Positions 18,259-25,839 of a stretch of DNA of 64,000 bases are shown in pieces. The stretch's first letter is position 1; every line of letters begins with the position of its first letter. Both the position numbers and the translations under genes were made by a program. Under the pieces are notes generated by a model. The model made no database searches and was not told the origin of the DNA. It worked only from the letters and a program-made list of their open reading frames with translations. The DNA is from Lachnospiraceae bacterium (GTDB lineage: Bacteria > Bacillota > Clostridia > Lachnospirales > Lachnospiraceae): assembly GCA_021199655.1 (NCBI GenBank), contig JAJQHQ010000095.1, positions 79,591 to 143,590 of the forward strand. The letters are read 5' to 3'.

Positions 18259-18951
18259 ATGATTTATTCACGAGAAGTAGAAGAAATGTGCCCTGTGGCG
18301 CAGGGCGTCCATCATGGCGCCGCTCCGATTCCGGAAGAAGCGAAGTGGGTACAGGCGAAGGAGATCAAAGATATCTCCGGCTTTACGCACGGCATTGGCT
18401 GGTGCGCACCGCAGCAGGGCGCATGTAAGCTGAGTCTGAATATCAAGGACGGCGTGATTCAGGAAGCGCTTGTAGAGACCATCGGCTGCTCCGGCATGAC
18501 ACATTCAGCAGCTATGGCGGCGGAGATCCTTCCGGGACTTACCGTTCTCGAAGCTCTGAACACAGACCTTGTCTGTGACGCGATCAATACAGCTATGAGA
18601 GAGCTGTTCCTGCAGATCGCTTACGGCAGATCCCAGTCCGCATTCTCTGAAGACGGACTTGCGGTTGGCGCTGGCCTGGAGGATCTTGGCAAGGGCCTTC
18701 GTTCTCAGGTCGGCACGATGTACGGCACACTGAAGAAAGGTCCGCGCTATCTGGAGATGGCAGAGGGCTATGTGACCGGTATTGCTCTTGATGCAGATGA
18801 TGAGATCATTGGCTATCAGTTTGTCAGCCTTGGCAAAATGACCGATTTCATCAAAAAAGGCGACGATCCGAACACCGCATGGGAGAAGGCAAAGGGTCAG
18901 TATGGCCGTGTAGCTGATGCAGTGAAGATTATCGATCCGAGAAAAGAGTAA
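18259..18951 (+). CDS. NifU-like iron-sulfur cluster scaffold
   Basis: A 230-aa protein with a NifU/IscU-like N-terminal scaffold domain. It has cysteines in GWCAPQQGACKL and TIGCSGMTHSAAMAAEIL where IscU-type proteins bind nascent clusters. It is longer than plain NifU/IscU (about 130 aa), with an extra C-terminal domain (YLEMAEGYVTGIALDADDEIIG). It forms a pair with the GGGtGRT gene 18 nt downstream, a combination seen widely in anaerobic clostridia. A role in Fe-S assembly is inferred from the scaffold motif. Confidence 0.85.
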   Translation: MIYSREVEEMCPVAQGVHHGAAPIPEEAKWVQAKEIKDISGFTHGIGWCAPQQGACKLSLNIKDGVIQEALVETIGCSGMTHSAAMAAEILPGLTVLEALNTDLVCDAINTAMRELFLQIAYGRSQSAFSEDGLAVGAGLEDLGKGLRSQVGTMYGTLKKGPRYLEMAEGYVTGIALDADDEIIGYQFVSLGKMTDFIKKGDDPNTAWEKAKGQYGRVADAVKIIDPRKE

Positions 18952-18969
18952 GCGAGGGAGGTGTGTAAA

Positions 18970-19980
18970 ATGGCTTTATTTGAATCATATGAGAGAAGAA
19001 TTGACAAGATCAATTCCGTACTGAACAGCTACGGTATCGCTTCAATCGAGGAAGCGGAGAAGATCACAAAGGACGCAGGACTGGATGTTTACAATCAGAT
19101 CAAAGGCATTCAGCCGATCTGTTTTGAGAACGCATGCTGGGCATACACAGTAGGCGCTGCAATCGCTATCAAGAAGAACTGCCGCAAGGCTGCTGACGCA
19201 GCTGCAGCAATCGGTGAGGGACTTCAGGCATTCTGTATCCCGGGTTCTGTTGCAGATACCCGTAAGGTAGGTCTTGGCCATGGCAACCTTGGTAAGATGC
19301 TTCTGGAAGAAGAGACCGAGTGCTTCGCGTTCCTTGCAGGCCATGAGTCCTTCGCGGCAGCGGAAGGCGCGATCGGTATCGCGGAAAAAGCGAACAAGGT
19401 TCGTCAGAAACCGCTTCGTGTCATCCTGAACGGTCTTGGAAAAGATGCGGCGCAGATCATTTCCAGAATCAACGGTTTTACATATGTAGAGACCGAGTAC
19501 GATCCCTATACCAACGAAGTAAAGGAAGTATATCGTAAGTCCTATTCTGAGGGTCTTCGTGCAAAAGTAAACTGCTACGGCGCGAACAGCGTTCCGGAAG
19601 GCGTAGCAATCATGTGGAAGGAAAACGTAGACGTTTCCATCACCGGCAACTCCACGAACCCGACCCGTTTCCAGCATCCGGTAGCAGGTACCTACAAGAA
19701 AGAGCGCCTTGAGGCAGGCAAGAAGTACTTCTCCGTAGCATCCGGCGGCGGCACAGGCCGTACCCTGCATCCGGACAACATGGCGGCTGGCCCGGCTTCC
19801 TATGGTATGACCGATACCCTTGGCCGTATGCATTCCGATGCTCAGTTCGCAGGCTCCTCCTCCGTTCCGGCTCATGTTGAGATGATGGGTCTGATTGGCG
19901 CGGGCAACAACCCGATGGTTGGTATGACTGTTGCGGTTGCAGTTTCCGTAGAGGAAGCAGCTCAGGCTGGTAAGTTCTAA
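18970..19980 (+). CDS. GGGtGRT family protein; integration target of the element
   Basis: A 336-aa protein named after its GGGTGRTLHPDNMAAGPASYG motif (GGG-t-GRT). It also has ANSVPEGVAIMWKENVDVSI and the C-terminal LIGAGNNPMVGMTVAVAV. The molecular function is not established; constant pairing with a NifU-like scaffold suggests Fe-S metabolism. The ATG at 18970 follows GAGGGAGGTG; an upstream GTG is inside the ribosome site. The last codons (AQAGKF) lie in the attachment repeat, and the element supplies an equivalent ending, so the product stays full length. Confidence 0.88.
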   Translation: MALFESYERRIDKINSVLNSYGIASIEEAEKITKDAGLDVYNQIKGIQPICFENACWAYTVGAAIAIKKNCRKAADAAAAIGEGLQAFCIPGSVADTRKVGLGHGNLGKMLLEEETECFAFLAGHESFAAAEGAIGIAEKANKVRQKPLRVILNGLGKDAAQIISRINGFTYVETEYDPYTNEVKEVYRKSYSEGLRAKVNCYGANSVPEGVAIMWKENVDVSITGNSTNPTRFQHPVAGTYKKERLEAGKKYFSVASGGGTGRTLHPDNMAAGPASYGMTDTLGRMHSDAQFAGSSSVPAHVEMMGLIGAGNNPMVGMTVAVAVSVEEAAQAGKF

Positions 19981-20006
19981 AGAAATGGCTTAAAATCAAC
20001 GTTTTG
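19944..20006. repeat. attL: direct repeat at the left element end
   Basis: This stretch matches 47833-47895 with only three substitutions. The longest exact block is 23 bp (19972-19994 = 47861-47883) and spans the end of the GGGtGRT gene. Crossing-over probably takes place in that block. The coding differences between the copies are synonymous (GCT GGT AAG versus GCC GGG AAG). Confidence 0.85.
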
Positions 20007-20013
20007 GAATTAT

Positions 20014-20119
20014 GTAGGAGTGGCTCGTTGCGTTAAATATTGCAGTCACTCCTACATTACTCCTACACTACTCCTACACCGTACTCCTACATTACTCCTA
20101 CACTCATTTTGTAGGGTTC
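20014..20119. repeat. Integrase arm-type site cluster, left
   Basis: An imperfect palindrome (GTAGGAGTGGCT at 20014 with AGTCACTCCTAC at 20044) is followed by five copies of ACTCCTACA between 20048 and 20103. The spacing fits arm-type binding sites for the tyrosine integrase. A diverged homologue of the whole cluster lies outside the right end. Confidence 0.7.
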
Positions 20120-20131
20120 TTCCGAGAAAAC

Positions 20132-20160
20132 AAAAAGAGCCGCCGTGGTGGGACGACTCT
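20132..20160 (-). terminator. Terminator of the integrase transcript
   Basis: On the minus strand, AGAGTCGTC pairs with GGCGGCTCT (two GU pairs) around a 7-nt loop, then TTTTTG. Confidence 0.75.
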
Positions 20161-20183
20161 CTTCGTTATGGAGGTCATACAAC

Positions 20184-20279
20184 CTAGTCTTCGCTAGGAG
20201 CATAACCTAATTCATGAATTAACCGAATATATTCAGCTAACTCTTCGGGATCAATGTCCCGGTTGTTATTTTCAGTCAT
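20184..20279 (-). CDS. 31-aa ORF downstream of the integrase
   Basis: It encodes MTENNNRDIDPEELAEYIRL followed by IHELGYAPSED, acidic and probably helical. The start is set by a consensus AAAGGAGGTGATTGGT site, which makes translation very likely. It is cotranscribed with int, ending just before the terminator. The function is unknown; excisionase-like accessory peptides occur in this position but no HTH is evident. Confidence 0.65.
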   Translation of the reverse strand: MTENNNRDIDPEELAEYIRLIHELGYAPSED

Positions 20280-20341
20280 ACCAATCACCTCCTTTCTCGG
20301 ATGTTCCATATAAGTAAGGTGGCTTGCGCTGGATTCACAGG

Positions 20342-21580
20342 TCATCTTATTTTTTCGATTTCCGTCTGCAACCATTGCACGTCCCGCTCTGTATACACCT
20401 TTTCGGTTATATCTGTTATTGCATGTCCAACCATATACTTGATTGCATATTCATCTACACCAGCTTTTTTGGCCATTGTGACAAATTGTTTTCGACCGTC
20501 GTGAGGACGATGCTCTGGGTTAATCTGTAACGCCGCGCAAATTATACCAAACCTATGCCTGTACTTATCGTACGTAAACTTGATACTGCTTCTATGTGTT
20601 GTGCCATCTGTGCAATTGATCAGATACTCGCTTCCAATGCTCACAGCTTCATCGTATAGCTTCTTCACGAGTGATCTGATTCTCGTATGGATAGGAACCA
20701 ACCGATTGACGCCAGCCTCCGTTTTCATCCCGCCCGTAAACGTCCAGTTTTCCAAATCTACGTTCTTCAGCTCTATTAGCCCTAGTTCTTGAGGTCTCCA
20801 ACCGGAATAGCATTGTATCAAAACCACATTAACATATGGCATTGTGTCTACGTTATCCCACAGTTTCTGCAGTTCCTCCTCGGTAAACGGAATATGCCCA
20901 CGTTTAGTGTCTTCCTTCTCCTTGATTATATCTGAAGAAACATTGAATGTTCTGGCGTAGTTCTTGTCTACGATCTCATACTCAAGTGCGTAATCGAACA
21001 TGAGATTAGCCAACGACTTCATACGAGCTTTTGTGCCGGCAGTGGGATGATGAACCTCACCCTTGATTACGCAGGTTCCGTCGTCCATGCATCCTTTAAT
21101 GTGTCTTGCTCTTACATCGCGGGCTCGCATATGGTATATATCTGAAAAATAAGCCCAAGCCGATGTTACGGTTCGAATGCCCGACGTTGAGTTCAACGTT
21201 TTGAAATACTCTTCACTCCACTTTTCATAAAGTTCTTTGACTGTCATGTCATCCGATAGGTCGTACGGATTCTTATTATATTCAGCCAAAGCTAAATAAG
21301 CATCATTATACGTTGCAAAATATGACTCTGGTTTAAGGGGTTTACATAGGAACCGACCTGATTCGGTTTTGCCTACGGGTACCATTACTCTGAATGGTTT
21401 TCTTAGATTTCTCCCTTTGATCTCGGAGATTTGACCAAATCCGTTAGGGAGACGACGGCGTTTATTGCTAGTTGCTCGCGGTCGTGAGTTTCGCGTTGGC
21501 TTCAAGGGGTATCCACAATGTGGACAGGTTGCTGCGTTACTACTCACTTGAAGCTCGCATTCTGGACATTTAACCAGCAT
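20342..21580 (-). CDS. int: Tyrosine recombinase (phage integrase) with N-terminal zinc ribbon
   Basis: A 412-aa site-specific recombinase. The first 25 residues are a zinc ribbon (CPECELQVSSNAATCPHCGYP), then an arm-binding domain, a SAM-like core-binding domain (about 105-215), and the catalytic domain with R (SGWRPQELG), K (GGMKTEAGV), HxxR (HRPHDGRKQF), H (VGHAITDITE) and the nucleophile Tyr in KVYTERD. All catalytic residues are intact, so it may still be active. It starts after AAGGAAGTGA and lies next to attL, reading towards it. Confidence 0.95.
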   Translation of the reverse strand: MLVKCPECELQVSSNAATCPHCGYPLKPTRNSRPRATSNKRRRLPNGFGQISEIKGRNLRKPFRVMVPVGKTESGRFLCKPLKPESYFATYNDAYLALAEYNKNPYDLSDDMTVKELYEKWSEEYFKTLNSTSGIRTVTSAWAYFSDIYHMRARDVRARHIKGCMDDGTCVIKGEVHHPTAGTKARMKSLANLMFDYALEYEIVDKNYARTFNVSSDIIKEKEDTKRGHIPFTEEELQKLWDNVDTMPYVNVVLIQCYSGWRPQELGLIELKNVDLENWTFTGGMKTEAGVNRLVPIHTRIRSLVKKLYDEAVSIGSEYLINCTDGTTHRSSIKFTYDKYRHRFGIICAALQINPEHRPHDGRKQFVTMAKKAGVDEYAIKYMVGHAITDITEKVYTERDVQWLQTEIEKIR

Positions 21581-21613
21581 ATGCTCACTTCCTTTTATTT
21601 TGTTGATTGAATT

Positions 21614-21642
21614 AATATACCCGAAGATGTAGGATTAGTCAA
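21614..21642 (-). promoter_or_regulatory. Promoter of int
   Basis: On the minus strand TTGACT is separated by 17 nt from TATATT, just upstream of the integrase gene. Confidence 0.7.
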
Positions 21643-21666
21643 CATATTTTTACGGAGGTGTACGAA

Positions 21667-21990
21667 TTGGTTAAGGTAGGAGTAACTGTATGTCCGTATT
21701 GTGGTGGTGTACTTGAGCATTATGACACTGTGCAAAGGACCGCCTTAGGCAAACGGAGAGTAAAGAAGACATTATATTTGGACCGGGACAGATGCCAACG
21801 GTGCGGGAGATACCATCGAGAAATCCCTGATACAATCTACCCGTACAAGCAGTACGAAGCGGATATTGTGGATGGTGTCAGGGAGGGCTTGATTACGAAC
21901 GAGACACTGGGGTTTGAGGACTTTCCTTGCGATTCGACTATCATAAGGTGGACTACGCATTTTACGCAAAATTTGCAGTTTTTATTATGA
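21667..21990 (+). CDS. Zinc-ribbon protein (DUF6431-like)
   Basis: A 107-aa protein with two CxxC pairs (CPYCGG and CQRCGRYHREIP) forming a zinc ribbon, then YPYKQYEADIVDGVREGL and the ending DFPCDSTIIRW. It resembles DUF6431 proteins, which accompany mobile elements and may bind DNA; the function is not established. The TTG start is chosen because GGAGGTG sits 7 nt upstream; a GTG at 21658 lies inside that site. The 3' end overlaps the first copy of the conserved element promoter. Confidence 0.65.
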   Translation: MVKVGVTVCPYCGGVLEHYDTVQRTALGKRRVKKTLYLDRDRCQRCGRYHREIPDTIYPYKQYEADIVDGVREGLITNETLGFEDFPCDSTIIRWTTHFTQNLQFLL

Positions 21991-21994
21991 GAGA
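21965..21994 (+). promoter_or_regulatory. Conserved promoter/operator element, copy 1
   Basis: CGCAAAATTTGCAG followed by TTATTATGAGAG. The inverted repeat GCAAA-A-TTTGC is intact. It would drive the structured RNA that follows. Confidence 0.6.
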
Positions 21995-22280
21995 GAAGAA
22001 ACTGGTAGAGCCAGCCTGAAGAAACTCGTGAGAGTGAAGAATCAGGTGCCTTCAGGGGTCTTGTAACCGTGACGGTGAGAAACCAAAACGAGGTGCAGAA
22101 GTTACGAGAATGAACGAAGGCTAAGTCGGATTCGGAGTTAGGCGCACTTCAGAAATGGAGAAAAACATGGGAATGTATGGTCTTAGAGAAAGTCTAAGCT
22201 GTGCAAAAAGCGTATGGACCGCGGGGAGTACAACCCGTCAGCGAAGTCTAGTGGTGAAAACATTAGCATTCCTCTCATTT
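21987..22280 (+). ncRNA. Structured RNA, about 290 nt, class uncertain (HEARO-like candidate)
   Basis: No good ORF, but dense pairing. A long-range helix joins ATGAGAG (21987) to CTCTCAT (22272). Inside are hairpins CTGG/CCAG (22002/22011), CCTGA/TCAGG (22015/22042) with nested ACTC/GAGT, GCCTTC/GAAGGC, CTTGTAAC/GTTACGAG, CTTAGA/TCTAAG (22182/22193), CGGG/CCCG (22222/22234) and CTAGTG/CATTAG. The loops are purine-rich with GAAA and GAGAAA runs, typical of large bacterial RNAs. Size, compact fold and location next to ATGA recall HEARO/omega RNAs, but no IscB/IsrB nuclease gene is nearby. A group II intron fragment is another option. Confidence 0.65.
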
Positions 22281-22292
22281 TATTTTTCTTTT

Positions 22293-22322
22293 CGCAAAAT
22301 TTACAGCTTTTATTATGAGAGA
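22293..22322 (+). promoter_or_regulatory. Conserved promoter/operator element, copy 2
   Basis: CGCAAAATTTACAG then TTATTATGAGAG, nearly identical to copy 1 on the other side of the structured RNA. Confidence 0.6.
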
Positions 22323-22361
22323 GATAACTAAAAACAGATCTAATTAAGGAGGATTATTACT

Positions 22362-22652
22362 ATGATTAAAACTTTATTAATGCTGGCTATGGTTGGATTA
22401 TCTATGACAGAAAACGTAAACGCTTATACGGATGTTTATGCGATTTATGACACTACATTACCGGAAGGAAATGAATCAACGGTATTTGTTAAGGAGTATC
22501 ACTATAACATCAAAGGCGAACTGTTGGAACTGGAAGAATATGAAACAACATATGGCGAATACACAGGAGTGGAAGTTGAAGAAACAGAAGTGTACGTATC
22601 TGATGAATATTTAGCAGAAGTTGAGTATAACTCTCTCAGCAACAATTGGTAG
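22362..22652 (+). CDS. Small secreted acidic protein
   Basis: A 96-aa product with a probable signal peptide (MIKTLLMLAMVGLSMTENVNA) and an acidic, Tyr/Glu-rich mature part (YETTYGEYTGVEVEETEVYV). The start follows TTAAGGAGG. The family is not recognised. It forms one cassette with promoter copy 2 and a weak terminator stem (GGGGGCA...TGCCTCTT) right after the stop. Confidence 0.65.
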   Translation: MIKTLLMLAMVGLSMTENVNAYTDVYAIYDTTLPEGNESTVFVKEYHYNIKGELLELEEYETTYGEYTGVEVEETEVYVSDEYLAEVEYNSLSNNW

Positions 22653-22676
22653 GGGGCACATTGCCTCTTACTTTTT

Positions 22677-22707
22677 CGCAAAATCTACAATCTCCTTTAT
22701 GCAAAGG
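22677..22707 (+). promoter_or_regulatory. Conserved promoter/operator element, copy 3
   Basis: CGCAAAATCTACAATC then TCCTTTATGCAAAG. Confidence 0.55.
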
Positions 22708-22742
22708 ATAACTTATATCAAATCTGAAAGGAGATTAAAACT

Positions 22743-22973
22743 ATGTTGGAGAAAAAGACAGAGGAACTTATCGAGGTAACAAAGGAGCTTTGGAACACGA
22801 GCATGTCAAGTATTATGGGTGACACGATCATGGCTGGAAACATGGACGAGAAATCAATGAAACTGATGCTGCTCATGAACAAATGCACGAGTACCGCGTT
22901 TGAACTGTGTCTGGAACAGGCAAAAACAAATGATCAGATGATTCAGAAACTGGATGAGTTACTGAGCAGATGA
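22743..22973 (+). CDS. Small helical protein
   Basis: 76 aa, predicted all-helical and Met-rich (MDEKSMKLMLLMNKCTS), with no membrane segment. The start follows AAAGGAGATT. The family is unknown. It sits alone between promoter copy 3 and terminator copy 1. Confidence 0.6.
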   Translation: MLEKKTEELIEVTKELWNTSMSSIMGDTIMAGNMDEKSMKLMLLMNKCTSTAFELCLEQAKTNDQMIQKLDELLSR

Positions 22974-22980
22974 AACACAA

Positions 22981-23012
22981 CGGAGGAGTCCTAACAAGGG
23001 CTCTTCTGTTTT
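22981..23012 (+). terminator. Cassette terminator, copy 1
   Basis: CGGAGGAGTCC pairs with GGGCTCTTCTG (11 bp, three GU) around TAACAA, then TTTT. The same sequence recurs three more times. Confidence 0.8.
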
Positions 23013-23042
23013 CTACAAATGTTACATCCTTCTTTATGAGAT
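23013..23042 (+). promoter_or_regulatory. Conserved promoter/operator element, copy 4
   Basis: CTACAAATGTTACATCC then TTCTTTATGAGAT, a degenerate copy. Confidence 0.45.
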
Positions 23043-23066
23043 AAAACATAAGGAGGAATTATATTT

Positions 23067-23288
23067 ATGAACAGAGAGGACGAAGTATTAACTGAAACTA
23101 TGGCAATTTGTGATGTAGTCATTTGGGGTTTTCTACAGTGGTTCGTGCATATAGTAAATTATGACACTAGTACCGTAGAATTCCTTAACGACGTAAGCTG
23201 GTTGTTTCTAGTGATGGCGGTGATTTTTGGATTAAGCGTGATAATAGGTAAAATCCGAAAGAAATTATCTCACAAGGAGGAGTCCTAA
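23067..23288 (+). CDS. Small membrane protein
   Basis: 73 aa with two predicted membrane helices (CDVVIWGFLQWFVHIV and SWLFLVMAVIFGLSVIIG) and a basic C-terminus. The start follows AGGAGGAATT. The stop codon lies inside terminator copy 2. Function unknown. Confidence 0.65.
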   Translation: MNREDEVLTETMAICDVVIWGFLQWFVHIVNYDTSTVEFLNDVSWLFLVMAVIFGLSVIIGKIRKKLSHKEES

Positions 23289-23305
23289 CAAGGGCTCTTC
23301 TGTTT
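23275..23305 (+). terminator. Cassette terminator, copy 2
   Basis: AGGAGGAGTCC...GGGCTCTTCTG, overlapping the end of the preceding CDS; its T-run merges with the -35 region of the next promoter. Confidence 0.7.
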
Positions 23306-23336
23306 GCGCAAAATTTGCAATCTCCTTTATGCAAAG
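23304..23336 (+). promoter_or_regulatory. Conserved promoter/operator element, copy 5
   Basis: TTGCGCAAAATTTGCAATC then TCCTTTATGCAAAG. The inverted repeat GCAAA-A-TTTGC is intact. Confidence 0.6.
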
Positions 23337-23367
23337 AATAACTTATATTTCGAAAGGAGAAACTATC

Positions 23368-23634
23368 ATGGAACTGAATGAAATCAAAGTTGAGGGAACT
23401 GTAGAGGAAGTAAGAGCAATACTTGATGCAGTAAATGAGTTGATGCCTTATGTGGACGACGCTCTGAAGAAGGGCAAAGTTCATAGAGCATTAACGATGT
23501 TGAACGGCATTGGGTTGACTTATACCCGCTATGAAACCGCAGTATTTGAGAAAGAGAAGGCTGCAGATAGCATATCTTGGCTGAAGAACAGAGTTGAGAT
23601 TGCAAAAATGGATGTATTAAAAGACGAAGAGTAA
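23368..23634 (+). CDS. Small soluble protein
   Basis: 88 aa, beta-hairpin N-terminus (MELNEIKVEGTVEEVRAILD) followed by helices. The start follows GAAAGGAG; an upstream in-frame ATG lacks a site. The family is unknown. It is a single-gene cassette ending in terminator copy 3. Confidence 0.6.
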   Translation: MELNEIKVEGTVEEVRAILDAVNELMPYVDDALKKGKVHRALTMLNGIGLTYTRYETAVFEKEKAADSISWLKNRVEIAKMDVLKDEE

Positions 23635-23640
23635 ACACAA

Positions 23641-23673
23641 CGGAGGAGTCCTAGCAAGGGCTCTTCTGTTTTC
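23641..23673 (+). terminator. Cassette terminator, copy 3
   Basis: Same 11-bp stem as copy 1, loop TAGCAA, then TTTT. Confidence 0.8.
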
Positions 23674-23735
23674 ACTTGAGTTGCTTAGCTAGAATAGAAC
23701 ATTTAATCTAGGATAGTTTTGAAAGGAGGACAACT

Positions 23736-23987
23736 ATGGAAACTATTAATTTTGCTGAGGGATCAGTTCCTGTTGGAGTAGCGGCGAGAGTTTATGGCAA
23801 GGATGCCTGTTGGGTGAGAGCCGGAATCATAGCGGGATGGCTTCCGATCGGCAAAGCTACTCGTGGAGGTAAACTCATAACAAACGTGGATGAGATGAAC
23901 AGTAAATATGGGCGTATCAGTTATTATATTTCACCACAGAAGTTGTATGAGGATACCGGCTACATATGGAAAGGGGAACGACATTGA
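23736..23987 (+). CDS. Small HTH-type DNA-binding protein
   Basis: 83 aa. VPVGVAARVYGKDACWVRAG followed by GWLPIGKATRGGK has the pattern of MerR/excisionase-like helix-turn-helix proteins that read an XRE-like AA.VYGK....VR motif. It may be an excisionase or an early regulator of the element. The start follows AAAGGAGGAC. The next gene overlaps its end by 4 nt. Confidence 0.6.
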   Translation: METINFAEGSVPVGVAARVYGKDACWVRAGIIAGWLPIGKATRGGKLITNVDEMNSKYGRISYYISPQKLYEDTGYIWKGERH

Positions 23988-24367
23988 AACACCTGTCACA
24001 AAGCAACCGATACTGGCTGGAAGAAAACCGCTACAAAGAGCTTAAGTATTTCTGTCTCCAGTATCCCGAATGGAAGAAGCAGTATATGAGCTTAACCGGT
24101 TTGAGTCAGGCACCTGAGAATCCGACTCAGAAAACCGGTCATGGTAACCCAACGGCGAGGTGCGCGATTGCTATGGATGAGCTGGATACCAAGATGGCTA
24201 AGGTCGAGCAGGCCGCTAAGGAGACTGATACGATTCTGGCGAATTATATTTTGCGGGGAGTAACAGAAGGTTTGTCTTACGGTCAGCTTGAGCCACCCTG
24301 CAGCAGAGATACATACTACCGCTACTGCAGAAAGTTCTTTTGGACACTCGACCAGATAAAGAGTTGA
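23984..24367 (+). CDS. Phage regulator-like protein (RinA/ArpU-type)
   Basis: 127 aa. The N-terminus (MKHLSQSNRYWLEENRYKEL) and the later CAIAMDELDTKMAKVEQAAK precede a C-terminal HTH-like segment (GLSYGQLEPPCSRDTYYRYC). The arrangement resembles phage late-gene activators of the RinA/ArpU group that occur in this gene order; the assignment is tentative. A TTG start after AAAGGGGAAC is preferred because an ATG at 23966 has no ribosome site. It is translationally coupled to the HTH gene. Confidence 0.55.
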   Translation: MKHLSQSNRYWLEENRYKELKYFCLQYPEWKKQYMSLTGLSQAPENPTQKTGHGNPTARCAIAMDELDTKMAKVEQAAKETDTILANYILRGVTEGLSYGQLEPPCSRDTYYRYCRKFFWTLDQIKS

Positions 24368-24396
24368 CGCAAGATTTACATTCTTCTTTATGAAAG
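24364..24396 (+). promoter_or_regulatory. Conserved promoter/operator element, copy 6
   Basis: TTGACGCAAGATTTACATTC then TTCTTTATGAAAG. It has the best -35 (TTGACG) with 17 nt to TTTATG. Confidence 0.65.
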
Positions 24397-24423
24397 AATA
24401 TTAAATCTAAGGAGGATACAATT

Positions 24424-24675
24424 ATGGCAGAGTCAAAAGTAAAGAAAGAAGAGCTTGCGGAGTTGATGCGGCTGGTCGATTCTTGGTTCGACGTGGTCCA
24501 CAAAGAATTGGACGATCCCCGGGCTTCGGGTGATTGCGTTCTTGCTGCTTTGTGGTGTTGCGGGTCCAGTATCGGCAACGCGGCTAAGCATGTTTGTTAT
24601 GAAGGTTTTACTGTTGAGGTAGCCACGAAATCAATGTCTCGTGATCTGGAATTCGTTAAGAGTTTGAAAAAATGA
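24424..24675 (+). CDS. Small soluble protein
   Basis: 83 aa, helical, with a Cys-rich centre (GDCVLAALWCCGSSIGNAAK). No family recognised. The start follows AAGGAGG, and terminator copy 4 follows the stop. Confidence 0.6.
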   Translation: MAESKVKKEELAELMRLVDSWFDVVHKELDDPRASGDCVLAALWCCGSSIGNAAKHVCYEGFTVEVATKSMSRDLEFVKSLKK

Positions 24676-24681
24676 AACAAG

Positions 24682-24713
24682 CGGAGGAGTCCTAACAAGG
24701 GCTCTTCTGTTTT
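24682..24713 (+). terminator. Cassette terminator, copy 4
   Basis: Identical stem and loop to copy 1, then TTTT. Confidence 0.8.
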
Positions 24714-24740
24714 ATTAATCAAAAGAAAGGAGGAACTGTC

Positions 24741-24902
24741 ATGACAAATTTTAAAGATTTCTTTTTGGGGTGTGCTGTAGGAGTAGGCATCTGCGGAGCT
24801 GTGTACGGAATCGCAAAGGTGGTACGCTGGACGATCCGGAAACTCGACTCTAAGTACATTCCTGTGGACAAGGTTTCGCAGGATTCACAGCTGTTCTTAT
24901 GA
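24741..24902 (+). CDS. 53-aa membrane protein
   Basis: It encodes MTNFKDFFLGCAVGVGICGA plus VYGIAKVVRWTIRKLD and a short polar tail. It has one hydrophobic, glycine-rich segment then a basic stretch, so it is probably membrane-anchored with a cytoplasmic tail. The start follows AAAGGAGGAAC. The family is unknown. Confidence 0.6.
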   Translation: MTNFKDFFLGCAVGVGICGAVYGIAKVVRWTIRKLDSKYIPVDKVSQDSQLFL

Positions 24903-24933
24903 GAAACTATTATATTTCGAAAGGAGAAGAACT

Positions 24934-25365
24934 ATGAGTACAGAAGACTTAGAAGTTAGTCTGGAGGAAGCAAACGGTGAGATGAGAATGATACACGAGC
25001 AGATGTGCAACATTTCTGATCCGTTTTCAGAGGAGTACAAAGAATTGACGAAGAAATGGGACTTCTGGCATTCGAGAGCAAAGGAAATCAAAGCACAGAT
25101 TGTTGAGATTGAGAAATTTGAGCGAGAGCAAGAAAACAGAGAAGAATCTGCCAAAGCTGAGCACAAATGGAAGATTATTGACGTCGGTGTAAAAGTATTT
25201 TTGGGAGTTCTTGGAGTCGGAGCTACATTCGGATCGCAGGTCTATGCATCCCGAAAACACAAGCAGGAAGTTGAGGAAGGGTTTAAATTCGAAGAAACCG
25301 GAACCTTCACCAGCAACACGATGAGAGGAATCTTTGGAAGAACTCCCGGATCGAAAAAGATGTAG
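24934..25365 (+). CDS. Coiled-coil membrane protein
   Basis: 143 aa. Residues 1-75 are an acidic coiled coil. A hydrophobic segment (VGVKVFLGVLGVGATFG) follows, then a basic SRKHKQEVEEG stretch and a polar end (GIFGRTPGSKKM). The start follows GAAAGGAGAAG. A stem with GGGCTATG...CATGGCC plus TTTTCGCTTTT after the stop may terminate it. The family is unknown; it shares style with the DUF6353 proteins downstream. Confidence 0.6.
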   Translation: MSTEDLEVSLEEANGEMRMIHEQMCNISDPFSEEYKELTKKWDFWHSRAKEIKAQIVEIEKFEREQENREESAKAEHKWKIIDVGVKVFLGVLGVGATFGSQVYASRKHKQEVEEGFKFEETGTFTSNTMRGIFGRTPGSKKM

Positions 25366-25479
25366 TTTAACAGAGCAGAAAGGGCTATGGAGATTTAGCA
25401 TGGCCTTTTCGCTTTTCTTAAACTTCGGACTCACAGGACCGTCGGATGTGTTATTGTGATATAAGAGGTGAAGTAGGCG

Positions 25480-25839
25480 ATGAGATATCACACAGAAAAA
25501 CCGGAACTGTACAGCACCATGTATGGTGAGACTTATATTTGCGACCATCCGGTTTACAACAGATGCACACTGTACAAGATTGGAGATAAAGGTCTTGCAG
25601 TTATCCAGCAGCGGTTCAATCCGGCTAATAAACAGACTTGGTGGGGAACAATAGACCCGTGGCTGACTGACCAATTATATTTGCATCCTAAGTTTAAAGC
25701 TTTCTTCGATGAACGTGCGGGTGAGTGTGTAGACGGCCTGTATCCTACAGTTAGCATCCGACAGATCATGTGGGCGTTGAAAATGAAGCCCCTGCAGCGT
25801 CAGAGATGGGAGACCTTGTTCGATAGAAGAGAGGTTTGA
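25480..25839 (+). CDS. Phage-type hypothetical protein
   Basis: 119-aa soluble protein rich in aromatic residues (KQTWWGTIDPWLTDQLYLHP). No motif I can name. The start follows AAGAGGTGAAG. It is a stand-alone gene with promoter copy 7 immediately after its stop. Confidence 0.6.
   Translation: MRYHTEKPELYSTMYGETYICDHPVYNRCTLYKIGDKGLAVIQQRFNPANKQTWWGTIDPWLTDQLYLHPKFKAFFDERAGECVDGLYPTVSIRQIMWALKMKPLQRQRWETLFDRREV

Noticed and set aside
20014..20119. Clustered short repeats (ACTCCTACA) as a CRISPR array
   Set aside because: Repeats are 9 nt with 2-4 nt between them, no spacers of uniform length and no cas genes; integrase arm sites at an att junction explain them.
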